Shown here piece after piece: positions 16,917-26,402 of a stretch of DNA of 64,000 bases (the stretch's first letter is position 1; every line of letters starts with the position of its first letter). The stretch is from an uncultured Saprospiraceae bacterium (GTDB lineage: Bacteria; Bacteroidota; Bacteroidia; Chitinophagales; Saprospiraceae): NCBI GenBank assembly GCA_937926205.1, contig CALEYL010000062.1, forward strand, positions 62,001 to 126,000. Reading direction: 5' to 3'. Position numbers and translations under genes: made by a program. Below the pieces are notes generated by a model. It did not search any database. It saw only the letters and a program-made list of their open reading frames with translations, and was not told the DNA's origin.

Positions 16917-16960
16917 AAGGCGAGAACGTTTCCGCACATGTACGGAAACGTTCTCGCCTT
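16917..16960 (-). terminator. Perfect 18-bp hairpin in the greA leader / after the PorV-like gene
   Basis: The arms 16917-16934 and 16943-16960 are perfectly complementary around an 8-nt loop. On the minus strand it is followed by TTTTG, a short U tract. It lies 49 nt past the PorV-like stop and about 6 nt after the predicted start of the greA transcript, so it may end the upstream operon, attenuate greA, or both. Confidence 0.75.
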
Positions 16961-16971
16961 ACAGCCAGGGA

Positions 16972-17003
16972 CAAATATAAGCAATCCCGGCCAATATGTC
17001 AAA
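16972..17003 (-). promoter_or_regulatory. Consensus promoter reading towards greA
   Basis: On the minus strand TTTG (17003-17000), 20 nt spacer, TATATTTG (16979-16972): both elements of the Bacteroidota -33/-7 promoter with the expected spacing. It begins six bases after the PorV-like stop codon. Confidence 0.72.
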
Positions 17004-17008
17004 TAGTA

Positions 17009-18064
17009 TTACAAATTGAAGCGTACCGTGATGTTGTGAGTGCCATTCCAAACGCGCGTTTGCTGATAAGCATAGTCAAGACCAAACTTGATGTTCTTGT
17101 TCTCCTTATTCAGCGGAACCTGCAGAGAAGCGCCTGCACAAAGCCCGGTGTAGATGGGACGGGTAATCACATCTTCCGATCCGAATTCGTATTTGTAACC
17201 GCCACGCAGCATAAACATATCATTCAGAGAAAACTCGAGACCTCCGCCAATTTGATCCTGTGAAAAAGAGTTGGAAGTGAAATTACCCAGCAGGGTAAAG
17301 CGGCTCTTTTCAGCCAGAATAAAGTCATAAGACAAAGCAATGTTCAGCATCGAAGGCAACTCGAAACCTGCGGCACGCTGATCAAAAGTCAGCTGATACT
17401 GTGGATTGGAGCCAGGCGCAATACCCCGAAACGATAAGGCTTCTCCACCAAAAGTCATCCGGGAACCGATATTTCGCAGCGAAATTCCGAATTTAAAGTT
17501 GTCCTGAGGGCCAGTCACATACTGTACACCGGCGTCGATTGCAAATCCAAAAGCGGAAACATCTGCTGTTGACTCAGAAACCCCTCTTACCAAAACCCCT
17601 ACTGAAACTTTGTTCTCGAATGTATGGGCATAAGAAAAGCCGATGTTGAAAAAGCTTGGCGAAAAAGTAGCGCCGGTACCTTCCGGCTGGTCGTTGGTCG
17701 TCACACGAATGTCTCCGAAGTCAAGCGCCATCAGGCTAATGCCAAAAGCGCCGCTCTTGCCAACGCGCTGAGCAAGTCCAAATGCATTGATGTTGATGTC
17801 GGTCCCCTGAAGATAGATGGCGTGACCCAATGATACCTCCGTTTTATTGATCCTGGATAAGCCGGCCACATTAACGTGCATGGCTTCCACGCCGCTCACC
17901 ATAGAAGCGTTCATGGCGTGCAACCCGGCCGTTCTTGCGTAAGGCGTCATCAGAAGTTCATAAGCGCCAGCTTCGCCCTGACGGTCCGGGTTTCCCGCGT
18001 TCGCAGGAATACTGACAGCGCCGAGCACAAAAACAGCGAGGAGGGAGTATAGCAATTTATTCAT
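17009..18064 (-). CDS. PorV/PorQ-family outer-membrane barrel protein
   Basis: A 351-residue outer-membrane protein of the PorV/PorQ (FadL-like) family. Signal peptide MNKLLYSLLAVFVLGAVSIPANA; then the family N-terminus YELLMTPYARTAGLHAMNAS with HVNVAGLSRINKTEVSLGH, alternating barrel strands throughout, and the terminal strand VWNGTHNITVRFNL. PorV shuttles T9SS cargo from the translocon to the attachment complex and PorQ belongs to the same system. This gene is last in a minus-strand operon behind a secreted protein with a T9SS-like tail and a TonB receptor, so it may be a cargo-specific PorV-like partner rather than the general PorV. Confidence 0.85.
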   Translation of the reverse strand: MNKLLYSLLAVFVLGAVSIPANAGNPDRQGEAGAYELLMTPYARTAGLHAMNASMVSGVEAMHVNVAGLSRINKTEVSLGHAIYLQGTDININAFGLAQRVGKSGAFGISLMALDFGDIRVTTNDQPEGTGATFSPSFFNIGFSYAHTFENKVSVGVLVRGVSESTADVSAFGFAIDAGVQYVTGPQDNFKFGISLRNIGSRMTFGGEALSFRGIAPGSNPQYQLTFDQRAAGFELPSMLNIALSYDFILAEKSRFTLLGNFTSNSFSQDQIGGGLEFSLNDMFMLRGGYKYEFGSEDVITRPIYTGLCAGASLQVPLNKENKNIKFGLDYAYQQTRVWNGTHNITVRFNL

Positions 18065-18134
18065 AAGATTGCCTTTTAATGGTTGTTAAAAGCCTGCTTC
18101 CGGATAAGTACACCCGGAAGCAGGACAAAAGTTG

Positions 18135-21100
18135 TTAAAGACCCGACGGGTCGAACTTGCGATTCACGCCAAACCATTTAATGGTGCGTTCACCAAGGCC
18201 TTCTGCCGATACGTGAATGAGATAAACACCGCTGGCAATTGGAATGCTTTTGCTGTTCTTGAGATCCCATTCAAGGTCAGGACTAATCTGCTTCAGATTA
18301 ATAGCCCGACTGGTACCAATTGGCGCGGTGCCGATTTCATCTCGAACATACTGACGGATGAATTTTCCATCCAGTGTGTAGATCGTCACGACGCATTTTG
18401 CCGGCAAGTTGGATATCTTAACTGTTGTTTCGAACGGCGAAGTTTCATAATTAGAATAGCCGTAGTACGGGTTCGGCACCACATTGATCATGTCCAAAGC
18501 CGTTTCTACCTCCGGCGCCGTCAAAGCACTGGCTTGCTTGCCATCTATTTTGAAACGGTAAGTTGGATAGCCGTTGAAATCACCCGTTCCAACCCTTACC
18601 GCATAAGGGTTGTTTGCCCTCAGTTTGACCACAACGTCCTCTGGAATCAAACCATCTTTGTATGAATTCATACGCTGGCCGCTTGCCGGAAGCAGGAAGC
18701 CTGCCCAGGTAATTTCACGAACGGCATTCACTTTTGTTGTTCCAATCGGTGATGGCGCCAGACGGGTGCGAATAGCGGCACAACCATCATAAGCCTGCTT
18801 GGTGACGTACACAAAGTGCTGACCGCCCATATAGAAGTTGTACAGACCTGCAAAGCCACCCGTATTCAGGATCTGCTGAGCGGAAGGATTGAACATCATG
18901 TCCCGGCCCGTAGGCAGGTCGTTGAATGCTTCAGGCACCAGAGATCCGTCGTAAGCAGAGTTTTCTCCAAAGAAAATATTGAGGCGCTGGCCTGTTTCTA
19001 CATCAATGGCATAACCAGGGAACCAACCCATGCCTTCGCCATCTCCATCCGGATCGGGCAAACCATCGTTGTCGTTGTCGTCTTTGGACACACTCGGACT
19101 GTTGCGCAGATCGAACGGTTTACGATCCCCTTGTGACAGGATACCCGCATCCTGATAATACAGGTTGTTGGTTTCGATGATTGCACAACGGCTCCAGAGT
19201 TCTTTGTTTGAAGTAAAAACAATATCGACGTTATTCAAATCAGCAAAAGAAGTCTGATTGCGCACAATGTTGTTGGAATTGCTGCGATCCATCCATGCCG
19301 GAGTCAGATATGGAATATCCTGCTCTCCGTTGGGGCGCCGCCAGTTCGCAATGCGATAAGGCACAAAGTAGCCTGGGCCAACCTGTGAGAATGCCTGCTT
19401 CGGATCCAATGCCAAATCGACTTCTGCAGCCCGGTTGCGCACATAGTTGAAAATAGCCGAAGCCAGCGGGTTATCGGCCGGAGCATATTCATCCGGAATA
19501 CCGCTTAACCATGGCACTGCATTGGCGCTCAGGTACTCTTCTTCGTAACCGATGATGCCATTGTTCTTGTCCAATTGCGTACCTGGTTCTTTCACCTGGC
19601 CAATATTGACCGAGAAGCCATATTGTTTGATGATTTCTTCATTGAAGAAGTCAATCGTATTCTGCGAGGTGATGATGGGCGCACTTGGATCGCTCAGGCT
19701 CTTCAATGTCCAGCGGACTTTGGTGTCTAACTTATTGTTGGCCATGTTTTCATCCACAAAAGTCAGTTCATATTCGCCGTCAATGACATCGAGTGGGTTG
19801 AAAACACTCACCTCGATAGGTCCACGACCTGCGCGGTAAGTGATTTCGCCGTCAAACGTCGGTGTTCCTGTAATGCCTGATTCGATTTTTGCGCGGGTAT
19901 CGTCGTCGATATCGAGGAAATTGGTACCGGTTCCGACACCATCTATGCGCGTAATGATGGCGCCGTCTCCGTATTCTGCGTTCAGTTTCCGATCTACAAT
20001 CGGTCTCGGAATCACGGTGTAGAAAGGTCGGTTGCCGGCTTTATCGCCAACATTCCGGCGTCCCTGCAGGTAGGGTTTCCTTTGGCCGATGATTGTTATC
20101 GGATTGAATTCAGCATAATTGTTGTGCCCGTAAGCGACTGCTACAAAATAGTATTTTTTGTGGTTGATCAGACGGCGGTCACCAGATGCAAATTGATCTT
20201 CTGTAATACGGAAAGTATGGCGAATCCCCTGATTGGCGCCCTCTACTTCCAGAACAGGAACGTAGTATTCTTCCACATTGGCATTGTCAACTTCCACCTG
20301 TTCCCAGTTGAAAATACGACCTACCTGGTTGTTGATATCCACCTGATAAATCATCCGTGCTTTGGAAGGGTCGTCAAGGTCTGCAACGCCTACATCAGGA
20401 CCGGCAAACTGGAACAACTTGTATCCTTCGAAAACGTAAAGTGAATCTTCCACATCCGTGCCCGCAATACCCGGAACCGCTTCGTTGTAAGCTTCGTATG
20501 CATTGTTGGAAAGTGCACGTATCGTATCGTTGGTAAATACTGCAATGATCTCACGATCCAATTCAATGAAATCCACGTCAGGAGCATCGGGGCCGTCCAA
20601 TTGGTCGAAACAGGCATCGAACAAACCCTGAGAGATATCGTCTGCATCCTGGAGTTTGCGGATACTTGGGCATGGATAAGCCTGATCAGCTACCCATACA
20701 ACGCCAATGATCAATTCATTAACCGCGCCCGGATCGAGGCGGAAAGGACCGGAAGCCTGGATCGTACGACGGTCGCCGAAAGGCAAACCTGCTGTACACA
20801 TAGACCAGCCGTTTTGATCGTTTGGCGCTTCAGTGAAGGCATACTTTAACTGAGCTGTTGGTTCCTGATAAGCATCACCGCCATAAGTGAATGGCGATCC
20901 ATCCCGCCAGGAACCGGTCAGATAACGATAGTATTCTACGGCATTGGAAGGGTCAGTTGTGCCCGGAGGAGGTGATCCTGTACCACCGTTGTTGTAATAA
21001 GTAAAGGAGGACATTCCGATTTCATTGCCTTCCTCATCCAATGGCCCGCGGAAGTAATCCACCCCGAGAATAGGTACGGTTTCGCAATACGTGTTGACGC

Positions 21101-22169
21101 TCGAACTGCCGCTTGGGCAGCTACATCCAACTGAACCGTCAACAGCATCTTCGTTATACACATAAGCCAGGCTACGGAGGGTATCACAACCAACATAGTC
21201 GTCCAGGTGGCAGCCAAGGTCGGGGTCTACCCACATGGCGAAGAACGTACTGTCAATGCTTTCAACAGCGCGGTTGATGAGTTTGTAGCGCTGGAAAGTC
21301 ATGTCGTTCAACTGGTCGCTCGATACGTATGAGAAGGCCTGTACCTGCACCTCCATCTGGATTTTATCCCCATTGGATTCGTCGTGCGTGTTACCGGCAT
21401 CGTTGTAAATCCAGAATACCATTTCATCCGGATATTGAGGATTGTCGGTACAGCCACGGATTTCGATAACCGGGTAGTCGCCATTTTCAGGTGTATAGGT
21501 TCCGGAAGCGTCTTCGTCCCAGTAACCGGCAAGACCCTGCGTTGTATTGGGCAGTTCAAACTGGTTAACGTCGAAAAAGAATTCATTCCCTCTTGCAGGC
21601 CAGCCTTTTACGCCACGCGGAATCAGAGCTGGATCGTAGGGAACGCCCGTCAGTTTGGCTTTGTTGTAGTTGGCTAAGTGCTGGTCAATTTCAGCGCCGG
21701 TGACGACGAAAAATTTATCCCATTTGCTACAAACATCCTGGCTTGTCTGGCCGGTTTCGGGGTCGAGCGGTCCTGGCCAGAAGTCAAAATCGCCGCCACC
21801 GCGTCCATAAGTTTGGGCCGCCAATTTCAGGCTGCCTCCCGGGTCAACGCCACCCAACCATACCGCGCCGGCAAAAATAGACGATACCGGCGGGATGCCT
21901 GCAGGTACTTTAGGGACGACGTAAATACCAGCATCTCCATTCCACCAAACGTCGCCACCCGTGGTAAGACGGGCACGAACATTGTTGATTGCCTGGTCTA
22001 TCTGAGCTACGGCAACAGAACAGTTTTCCCGAAAATTAATGCTCGAGCTATTGCCCGGCCGAGGCTGTTTTACGAGGTTTGGGTTGATGTTTGCATGAGC
22101 CGTTGCTGCAAAAACTGCAAGACCGGCCAAACCCAAGAGCCATTTTCTTATCGTATGCATTCTTTTCAT
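18135..22169 (-). CDS. Large secreted protein with T9SS-type C-terminal domain
   Basis: A 1344-residue protein of unknown activity. It begins with a signal peptide (WLLGLAGLAVFAATAHA) and a region with VWLGGVDPGGSLKLAAQTYG and an acidic, aromatic-rich body (many Asp/Asn/Tyr, e.g. DNDNDGLPDPDGDGEGMGWF, a thrombospondin-type-3-like Ca2+-binding stretch). The last ~110 residues (INVVPNPYYGYSNYE, VVTIYTLDGKFIRQYV, IASGVYLIHVSAEGLGERT) match a T9SS sorting domain but extend 12 residues past the usual end (WFGVNRKFDPSGL). The gene lies 61 nt after a TonB receptor and 70 nt before a PorV-like barrel. Confidence 0.88.
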   Translation of the reverse strand: MKRMHTIRKWLLGLAGLAVFAATAHANINPNLVKQPRPGNSSSINFRENCSVAVAQIDQAINNVRARLTTGGDVWWNGDAGIYVVPKVPAGIPPVSSIFAGAVWLGGVDPGGSLKLAAQTYGRGGGDFDFWPGPLDPETGQTSQDVCSKWDKFFVVTGAEIDQHLANYNKAKLTGVPYDPALIPRGVKGWPARGNEFFFDVNQFELPNTTQGLAGYWDEDASGTYTPENGDYPVIEIRGCTDNPQYPDEMVFWIYNDAGNTHDESNGDKIQMEVQVQAFSYVSSDQLNDMTFQRYKLINRAVESIDSTFFAMWVDPDLGCHLDDYVGCDTLRSLAYVYNEDAVDGSVGCSCPSGSSSVNTYCETVPILGVDYFRGPLDEEGNEIGMSSFTYYNNGGTGSPPPGTTDPSNAVEYYRYLTGSWRDGSPFTYGGDAYQEPTAQLKYAFTEAPNDQNGWSMCTAGLPFGDRRTIQASGPFRLDPGAVNELIIGVVWVADQAYPCPSIRKLQDADDISQGLFDACFDQLDGPDAPDVDFIELDREIIAVFTNDTIRALSNNAYEAYNEAVPGIAGTDVEDSLYVFEGYKLFQFAGPDVGVADLDDPSKARMIYQVDINNQVGRIFNWEQVEVDNANVEEYYVPVLEVEGANQGIRHTFRITEDQFASGDRRLINHKKYYFVAVAYGHNNYAEFNPITIIGQRKPYLQGRRNVGDKAGNRPFYTVIPRPIVDRKLNAEYGDGAIITRIDGVGTGTNFLDIDDDTRAKIESGITGTPTFDGEITYRAGRGPIEVSVFNPLDVIDGEYELTFVDENMANNKLDTKVRWTLKSLSDPSAPIITSQNTIDFFNEEIIKQYGFSVNIGQVKEPGTQLDKNNGIIGYEEEYLSANAVPWLSGIPDEYAPADNPLASAIFNYVRNRAAEVDLALDPKQAFSQVGPGYFVPYRIANWRRPNGEQDIPYLTPAWMDRSNSNNIVRNQTSFADLNNVDIVFTSNKELWSRCAIIETNNLYYQDAGILSQGDRKPFDLRNSPSVSKDDNDNDGLPDPDGDGEGMGWFPGYAIDVETGQRLNIFFGENSAYDGSLVPEAFNDLPTGRDMMFNPSAQQILNTGGFAGLYNFYMGGQHFVYVTKQAYDGCAAIRTRLAPSPIGTTKVNAVREITWAGFLLPASGQRMNSYKDGLIPEDVVVKLRANNPYAVRVGTGDFNGYPTYRFKIDGKQASALTAPEVETALDMINVVPNPYYGYSNYETSPFETTVKISNLPAKCVVTIYTLDGKFIRQYVRDEIGTAPIGTSRAINLKQISPDLEWDLKNSKSIPIASGVYLIHVSAEGLGERTIKWFGVNRKFDPSGL

Positions 22170-22230
22170 GTTTATAACTATTTATGAGAAGCCATGCGAA
22201 GCCGGAAACAGCCCGCATGGCCTCGGAAAA

Positions 22231-25200
22231 TCAGAAGTTAAAGCTGGCGCCGAAGAAGATCCTGCGAGGCAAGCTGAAAAAATCCGGATTGAGAATAGCC
22301 CAGGAGTAAGAAGCCAAAAATGCTTCAACCTCTCTGCGTGAACCGGCAATGGATTCCAATTGATCAAGTCCCCGTGAAGAAGCCAGATAACCGTCGTCTT
22401 CAGCAGAGCCTGTGTAGGAATATACGTTAAGTATGTTCTTGCGGTTCAGCACATTTGAAATACGCACGTAAACATTCAAATCCAATCCCTTGGAAACAGT
22501 AACGGTTTTGTCAACACGTAAGCTAAGATTGAAGTTCAATGGTTTTCTTGCGCCATTCAGCGATCCAACGGTACCGGAACCACCCAAAACTTCAGGAACA
22601 AGGCGCGCCGTATAAGGGCGACCTGTTACCGCAGTAGCCTGGATGTTAAGTCCCATTTTTTCCAGCAACTTGAAGCCCATTATTTCCGGGCCACGGTAGC
22701 GAACACCGCCGTCAAAGCGGTAGTCAATGCTGGTGACAATGCGGTGGCGTTCGTCAAAATTGAGCGGGAACAGCGTACGCAGGATACCGCGGCTGCTCAG
22801 GTTGCGCTGAGAGTTGGCGTCCGAGCCTGTACCATCGGCAAACTGCAGGGTATAGTTGGCTTGCAGGGACACGTTACCGGTTCTTCTCAGGTCATACTGG
22901 AAAGAAAAGCCTTTCACGGTACCAAAATCCTGGTTATCATAAGTCGTATACTGGCTTACAATAGGTACCGGGAAAAAGGTCCGGGACTGGATCATATCGC
23001 GGAGTTCCTTATAATAAGCTGCAATTTTGAGCGCTGAGGATTCTGAAAGTTTTTGCTGGAATCCAACTTCATAATCGATCGTACGTTCCGGCTTCAGGTT
23101 CGGGTTGTTCTTCACGCTGCTGTCATCCACAAAGTAGAAGTAGTCGCGGGCCGTTGCAATGGTATTGCTTGGCGGACGCTGAACGAGGATGTCATAATGA
23201 GCGAAGAAGTTGGCAACGTTAGAAATCGGGAAGGAGAATGCCAAACGCGGCATCACACTCAATTGAACTTCGTAATCTTCAAAAGATACATTGGTGTCAA
23301 AATCGCGCTCCTTAATATAGTTGGAAACAGATTGTGCTCTTTCATCCTGGTACTTCGGAAATACCAGACCGCTTGGGAAAATCGAAGCAGGGTTGTTGGA
23401 TGGCGCGCCATTCGGGAGATACCACTGATCGCCATCGCGGTAAGCAGCTACACCCGATGTAACAGTTTCGCTGTTCAGATACACTTTATAATCATCACCG
23501 ATATTGCCCGGACGTTCGCCGCCAAATGAACTGTGGTACTGGCCTGCGCCCATCATTTCATACAAAGAATAAGGATCTTTCAACACCCGCGTGTTGGCAT
23601 CATAGCGGTCAACCCGCACACCAAGACGGAAGATGATGTCTTTGAACGTAAACTTATCCTGTATGTAACCGGCTGTATAAATCGGACGGTTTGGTGCAAC
23701 CGGGAAAGTACGCACCCCTTCAGCGTCTGTAGTCGTGAAAAAGTCATCAAAAGTGCCGTCAAACTGATTGCCAAGGTAGTCATATCCATAGTAGGAAATG
23801 AGGCCGCGGTCGTTCAATTCTTTTGCAGCAAACATGTCTAAGCTCAATTGACTCGGGTCGAGACCGTCGACATTGAGGTAAGAGTTCAGTGGAACCCCAA
23901 GTGCCTCGCGAACGCGCTTATAAAACTGCTCATCCGCGTTTGTGGAAATGGTTTGGCCAAGCAGGGGCGTTTCACCGTATTCCAGCGTGTTGATCGTACC
24001 GACCGTATCCGCACCGGGCTGGATGCCCTTGATGTGGTCGTTGGCGCGCAAACGGGCAGCATCCCATAAGCCTCTTGGAGAAACGCTGTGCGCGCGGTTA
24101 GCACGTTCTTCGTACCAGATACCAAACTGGAAGCTGTGGCGTCCTTTTTCAGAACCACCCGGTACCAGATCGAAAGAAGCGTTGGCATTAAAGGAATAAA
24201 TGTCGTTGTTGGTCTTGATAACGCGGTTGTAAACGGCTCCAACGTTGGTATTGAATCCCCAGGATCCTGTAAAAACGCTGGAAATTGCGCCATTCGGAGC
24301 GTTGAATACTTCGCGGTTGAGAATGGTGCCTTCAGAAGGCTGCGTTGTAATGATGTAATCGCCGATCTGACTGTTCAGCGCTTCTGAGAAATCGATTCCC
24401 ATGGCGTTGTTGTAATTGGCAAGCACCGGGTTATCGGTACCATTCGTATACGTTCTCAGGATCGGACGGTAATCGGTGTGCACCAGAAAAAGCTGCTGGG
24501 TTTCCGGATCAAATTCTTCTGAAAAAGTAGGTACCCAACGAATGTCGAAATTGCCCACATGGCCATATTCAAAAAGGTTGTCTTTGTGACGTACATCGTA
24601 ATCTTCGTAAGTCGTCTTTTCGTAACCTGCCTGCAGGGTGTAAGAGGCGTTCTGGATTGCGGAAGCCTGTTTGGCCTGGCCGTCAGCTCCGGTTGAATTA
24701 GACCCGCTGAGGCGATGGCGCAGACGAACATTACCGCGGTAAGTATTGCTGTAGCCGTAAGGATTGTTGTGGTTGTTCAGCAAAGACCAGCCACCTGGCG
24801 TAAAGCGATCTTTTGTAGAAGCATAAGCTCCGGTGAAGCTTACGTCCACCGCATTGCTCAGGCGTGCATCCAGCTTACCGGTAAAGTCATAGCGCAGCGA
24901 TTCTTCAAATTTCCGGGCATCCGTAGCTTCCACGTCTTCAGATTTGAGGAAATCGGCAGCAACGAAGTTGTCAGCGCCAAGCGAAATAATCGGATTGGCT
25001 TCCAGTTCCGCAATTTTAGACTCTTTCGCTCTGTAGATCGGCACGGCAGAAGGGTCGTCTTCTTCATTGTAAGTCAAACGACCGGAAATACGAAAGCCGA
25101 TAATCGAACGTCCCTGCTTGTTTTTGACAATCGGGCCACTCAGGTTAATCCCTACCAGGTTCTGGTTAAAAGGGTCTAGAAAACTGGAGGTTTCAGCCTC

Positions 25201-25899
25201 TACGCCGCCCGAAAATTTACTGGCAGGGCCTTTGGTTGTAATGGAGATAATCCCCCCGGTAACGTCACCGTACTGAGCTTCCACACCACCCGTAATGACC
25301 TGCAACTGGTCGATTTCAGATTCCGGAATCAGGTTTCCCTGAATACGGATACCGTCTACATAATAGTTGGTAGCATCCGGACGAGAACCACGAACCGTTA
25401 CTGCTCCGCCTTCGTCAGCAGAAGAAAGACCCGCCGTCAAGGCTGCTAAAGCATTGATGTTACGGGTAGGCAGGTTTTTAATCTGGTCGCTCGTAATGGT
25501 CTGACCTGAAGTGGTATTATCCTGCTGGATGAGCGGAACCTTATATTCCACCACCACCACTTCGTTCAGGATGATCCCGCCGCCGGTATCCAATTGGGCG
25601 TCCAATTTGTTGGACTTACCCGCCAGCACTTTTACATCAACGATGCGCTGAGGCTGATAGCCGGTATAGCTGACTTCAACCTCGTAGGTGCCGGGGTCGA
25701 TGTTCGCTAAATTATAATTACCGTCAAAATCTGTATTTGTTCCGGTAATCAGTACGCCGTTCTTGTATATGGCTACCGTTGCGGAAATAAGCGGCTCCTT
25801 TGTCTCTTTATCAGTCGCTTTGCCTGATAAAGAAGTCTGGGCCGCTGCACCTGCAACGAACAACAAGAAAAAGCTGAACAGTAGTAAAGTACGTACCAT
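22231..25899 (-). CDS. TonB-dependent receptor with carboxypeptidase-regulatory-like domain
   Basis: A 1222-residue receptor. The signal peptide MVRTLLLFSFFLLFVAGAAA sets the start at 25897-25899, although the frame is open further upstream. A CNA-B/carboxypeptidase-regulatory-like domain (about 22-105, LSGKATDKETKEPLISATVA) is followed by a plug (KNLPTRNINALAALTAGLSS, NYYVDGIRIQGNLIPESEID, GGVEAQYGDVTGGIISITTK) and a ~950-residue barrel ending PRRIFFGASFNF with the expected terminal Phe. It resembles SusC-like oligomer importers, but the next gene encodes a T9SS-type secreted protein instead of SusD. It is first in a three-gene minus-strand operon. Confidence 0.95.
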   Translation of the reverse strand: MVRTLLLFSFFLLFVAGAAAQTSLSGKATDKETKEPLISATVAIYKNGVLITGTNTDFDGNYNLANIDPGTYEVEVSYTGYQPQRIVDVKVLAGKSNKLDAQLDTGGGIILNEVVVVEYKVPLIQQDNTTSGQTITSDQIKNLPTRNINALAALTAGLSSADEGGAVTVRGSRPDATNYYVDGIRIQGNLIPESEIDQLQVITGGVEAQYGDVTGGIISITTKGPASKFSGGVEAETSSFLDPFNQNLVGINLSGPIVKNKQGRSIIGFRISGRLTYNEEDDPSAVPIYRAKESKIAELEANPIISLGADNFVAADFLKSEDVEATDARKFEESLRYDFTGKLDARLSNAVDVSFTGAYASTKDRFTPGGWSLLNNHNNPYGYSNTYRGNVRLRHRLSGSNSTGADGQAKQASAIQNASYTLQAGYEKTTYEDYDVRHKDNLFEYGHVGNFDIRWVPTFSEEFDPETQQLFLVHTDYRPILRTYTNGTDNPVLANYNNAMGIDFSEALNSQIGDYIITTQPSEGTILNREVFNAPNGAISSVFTGSWGFNTNVGAVYNRVIKTNNDIYSFNANASFDLVPGGSEKGRHSFQFGIWYEERANRAHSVSPRGLWDAARLRANDHIKGIQPGADTVGTINTLEYGETPLLGQTISTNADEQFYKRVREALGVPLNSYLNVDGLDPSQLSLDMFAAKELNDRGLISYYGYDYLGNQFDGTFDDFFTTTDAEGVRTFPVAPNRPIYTAGYIQDKFTFKDIIFRLGVRVDRYDANTRVLKDPYSLYEMMGAGQYHSSFGGERPGNIGDDYKVYLNSETVTSGVAAYRDGDQWYLPNGAPSNNPASIFPSGLVFPKYQDERAQSVSNYIKERDFDTNVSFEDYEVQLSVMPRLAFSFPISNVANFFAHYDILVQRPPSNTIATARDYFYFVDDSSVKNNPNLKPERTIDYEVGFQQKLSESSALKIAAYYKELRDMIQSRTFFPVPIVSQYTTYDNQDFGTVKGFSFQYDLRRTGNVSLQANYTLQFADGTGSDANSQRNLSSRGILRTLFPLNFDERHRIVTSIDYRFDGGVRYRGPEIMGFKLLEKMGLNIQATAVTGRPYTARLVPEVLGGSGTVGSLNGARKPLNFNLSLRVDKTVTVSKGLDLNVYVRISNVLNRKNILNVYSYTGSAEDDGYLASSRGLDQLESIAGSRREVEAFLASYSWAILNPDFFSLPRRIFFGASFNF

Positions 25900-26402
25900 A
25901 CAATCGCATTTTAGAAAATTTCTCAAAACCGCTAAAAAAGCGCACAATGTTAAAAAAATTAACCTTCATTTCAAAGTCTTTACATTTTGCCTTGTCTCAA
26001 GGATGACAGAAACGAAGCCATACTCTGAAAAGTCATTGGCTTTTTGGAGTTAATACAGGGTATGTACAAAGCAGATAATCTTTGCTTTATCAAAGATAAG
26101 GCGCTTTCTAAGGGTTCAAAATTCAAATTATGGTTAAAGTCAGCTTTCTAAAAACTTTTTCCGACAGGCCGAAATTCATCTATCTAACTGACAAACAAAA
26201 AATTAACACATAAACACTTGAGGTTAAGCAAAATTTATTTCCGGGTTTTACCTGTTTTCAAAAGACAAAATTCACGGCGTGAACTATTGTTGATTTTTCC
26301 GGTTTAGACTTTTCAAATTTCAAAGATTTCAGGTTTCAGTGAGCTTAAACACCATTCAAGGACGAAAAGCGCTAATTTTACGCATTGTTTCAAACAAACC
26401 GC
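25900..26402. other. 503-bp divergent intergenic region
   Basis: This AT-rich gap separates the divergent receptor operon and the isomerase gene. I see no gene in it. It contains a good minus-strand -7 box at 26091-26098 and a plus-strand TAATTTTA, one base off consensus, at 26373-26380, about 23 nt before the isomerase ATG. Confidence 0.6.
26091..26120 (-). promoter_or_regulatory. Candidate promoter of the receptor/secreted-protein/barrel operon
   Basis: Minus strand TTTG at 26120-26117 and TATCTTTG at 26098-26091 with an 18-nt spacer. The predicted leader to the receptor ATG at 25899 is about 185 nt. Confidence 0.5.

Noticed and set aside
22231..25899. A SusC/SusD polysaccharide-utilisation locus
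   Set aside because: There is no SusD-like lipoprotein or glycosidase next to the receptor; the neighbour has a T9SS-type tail.
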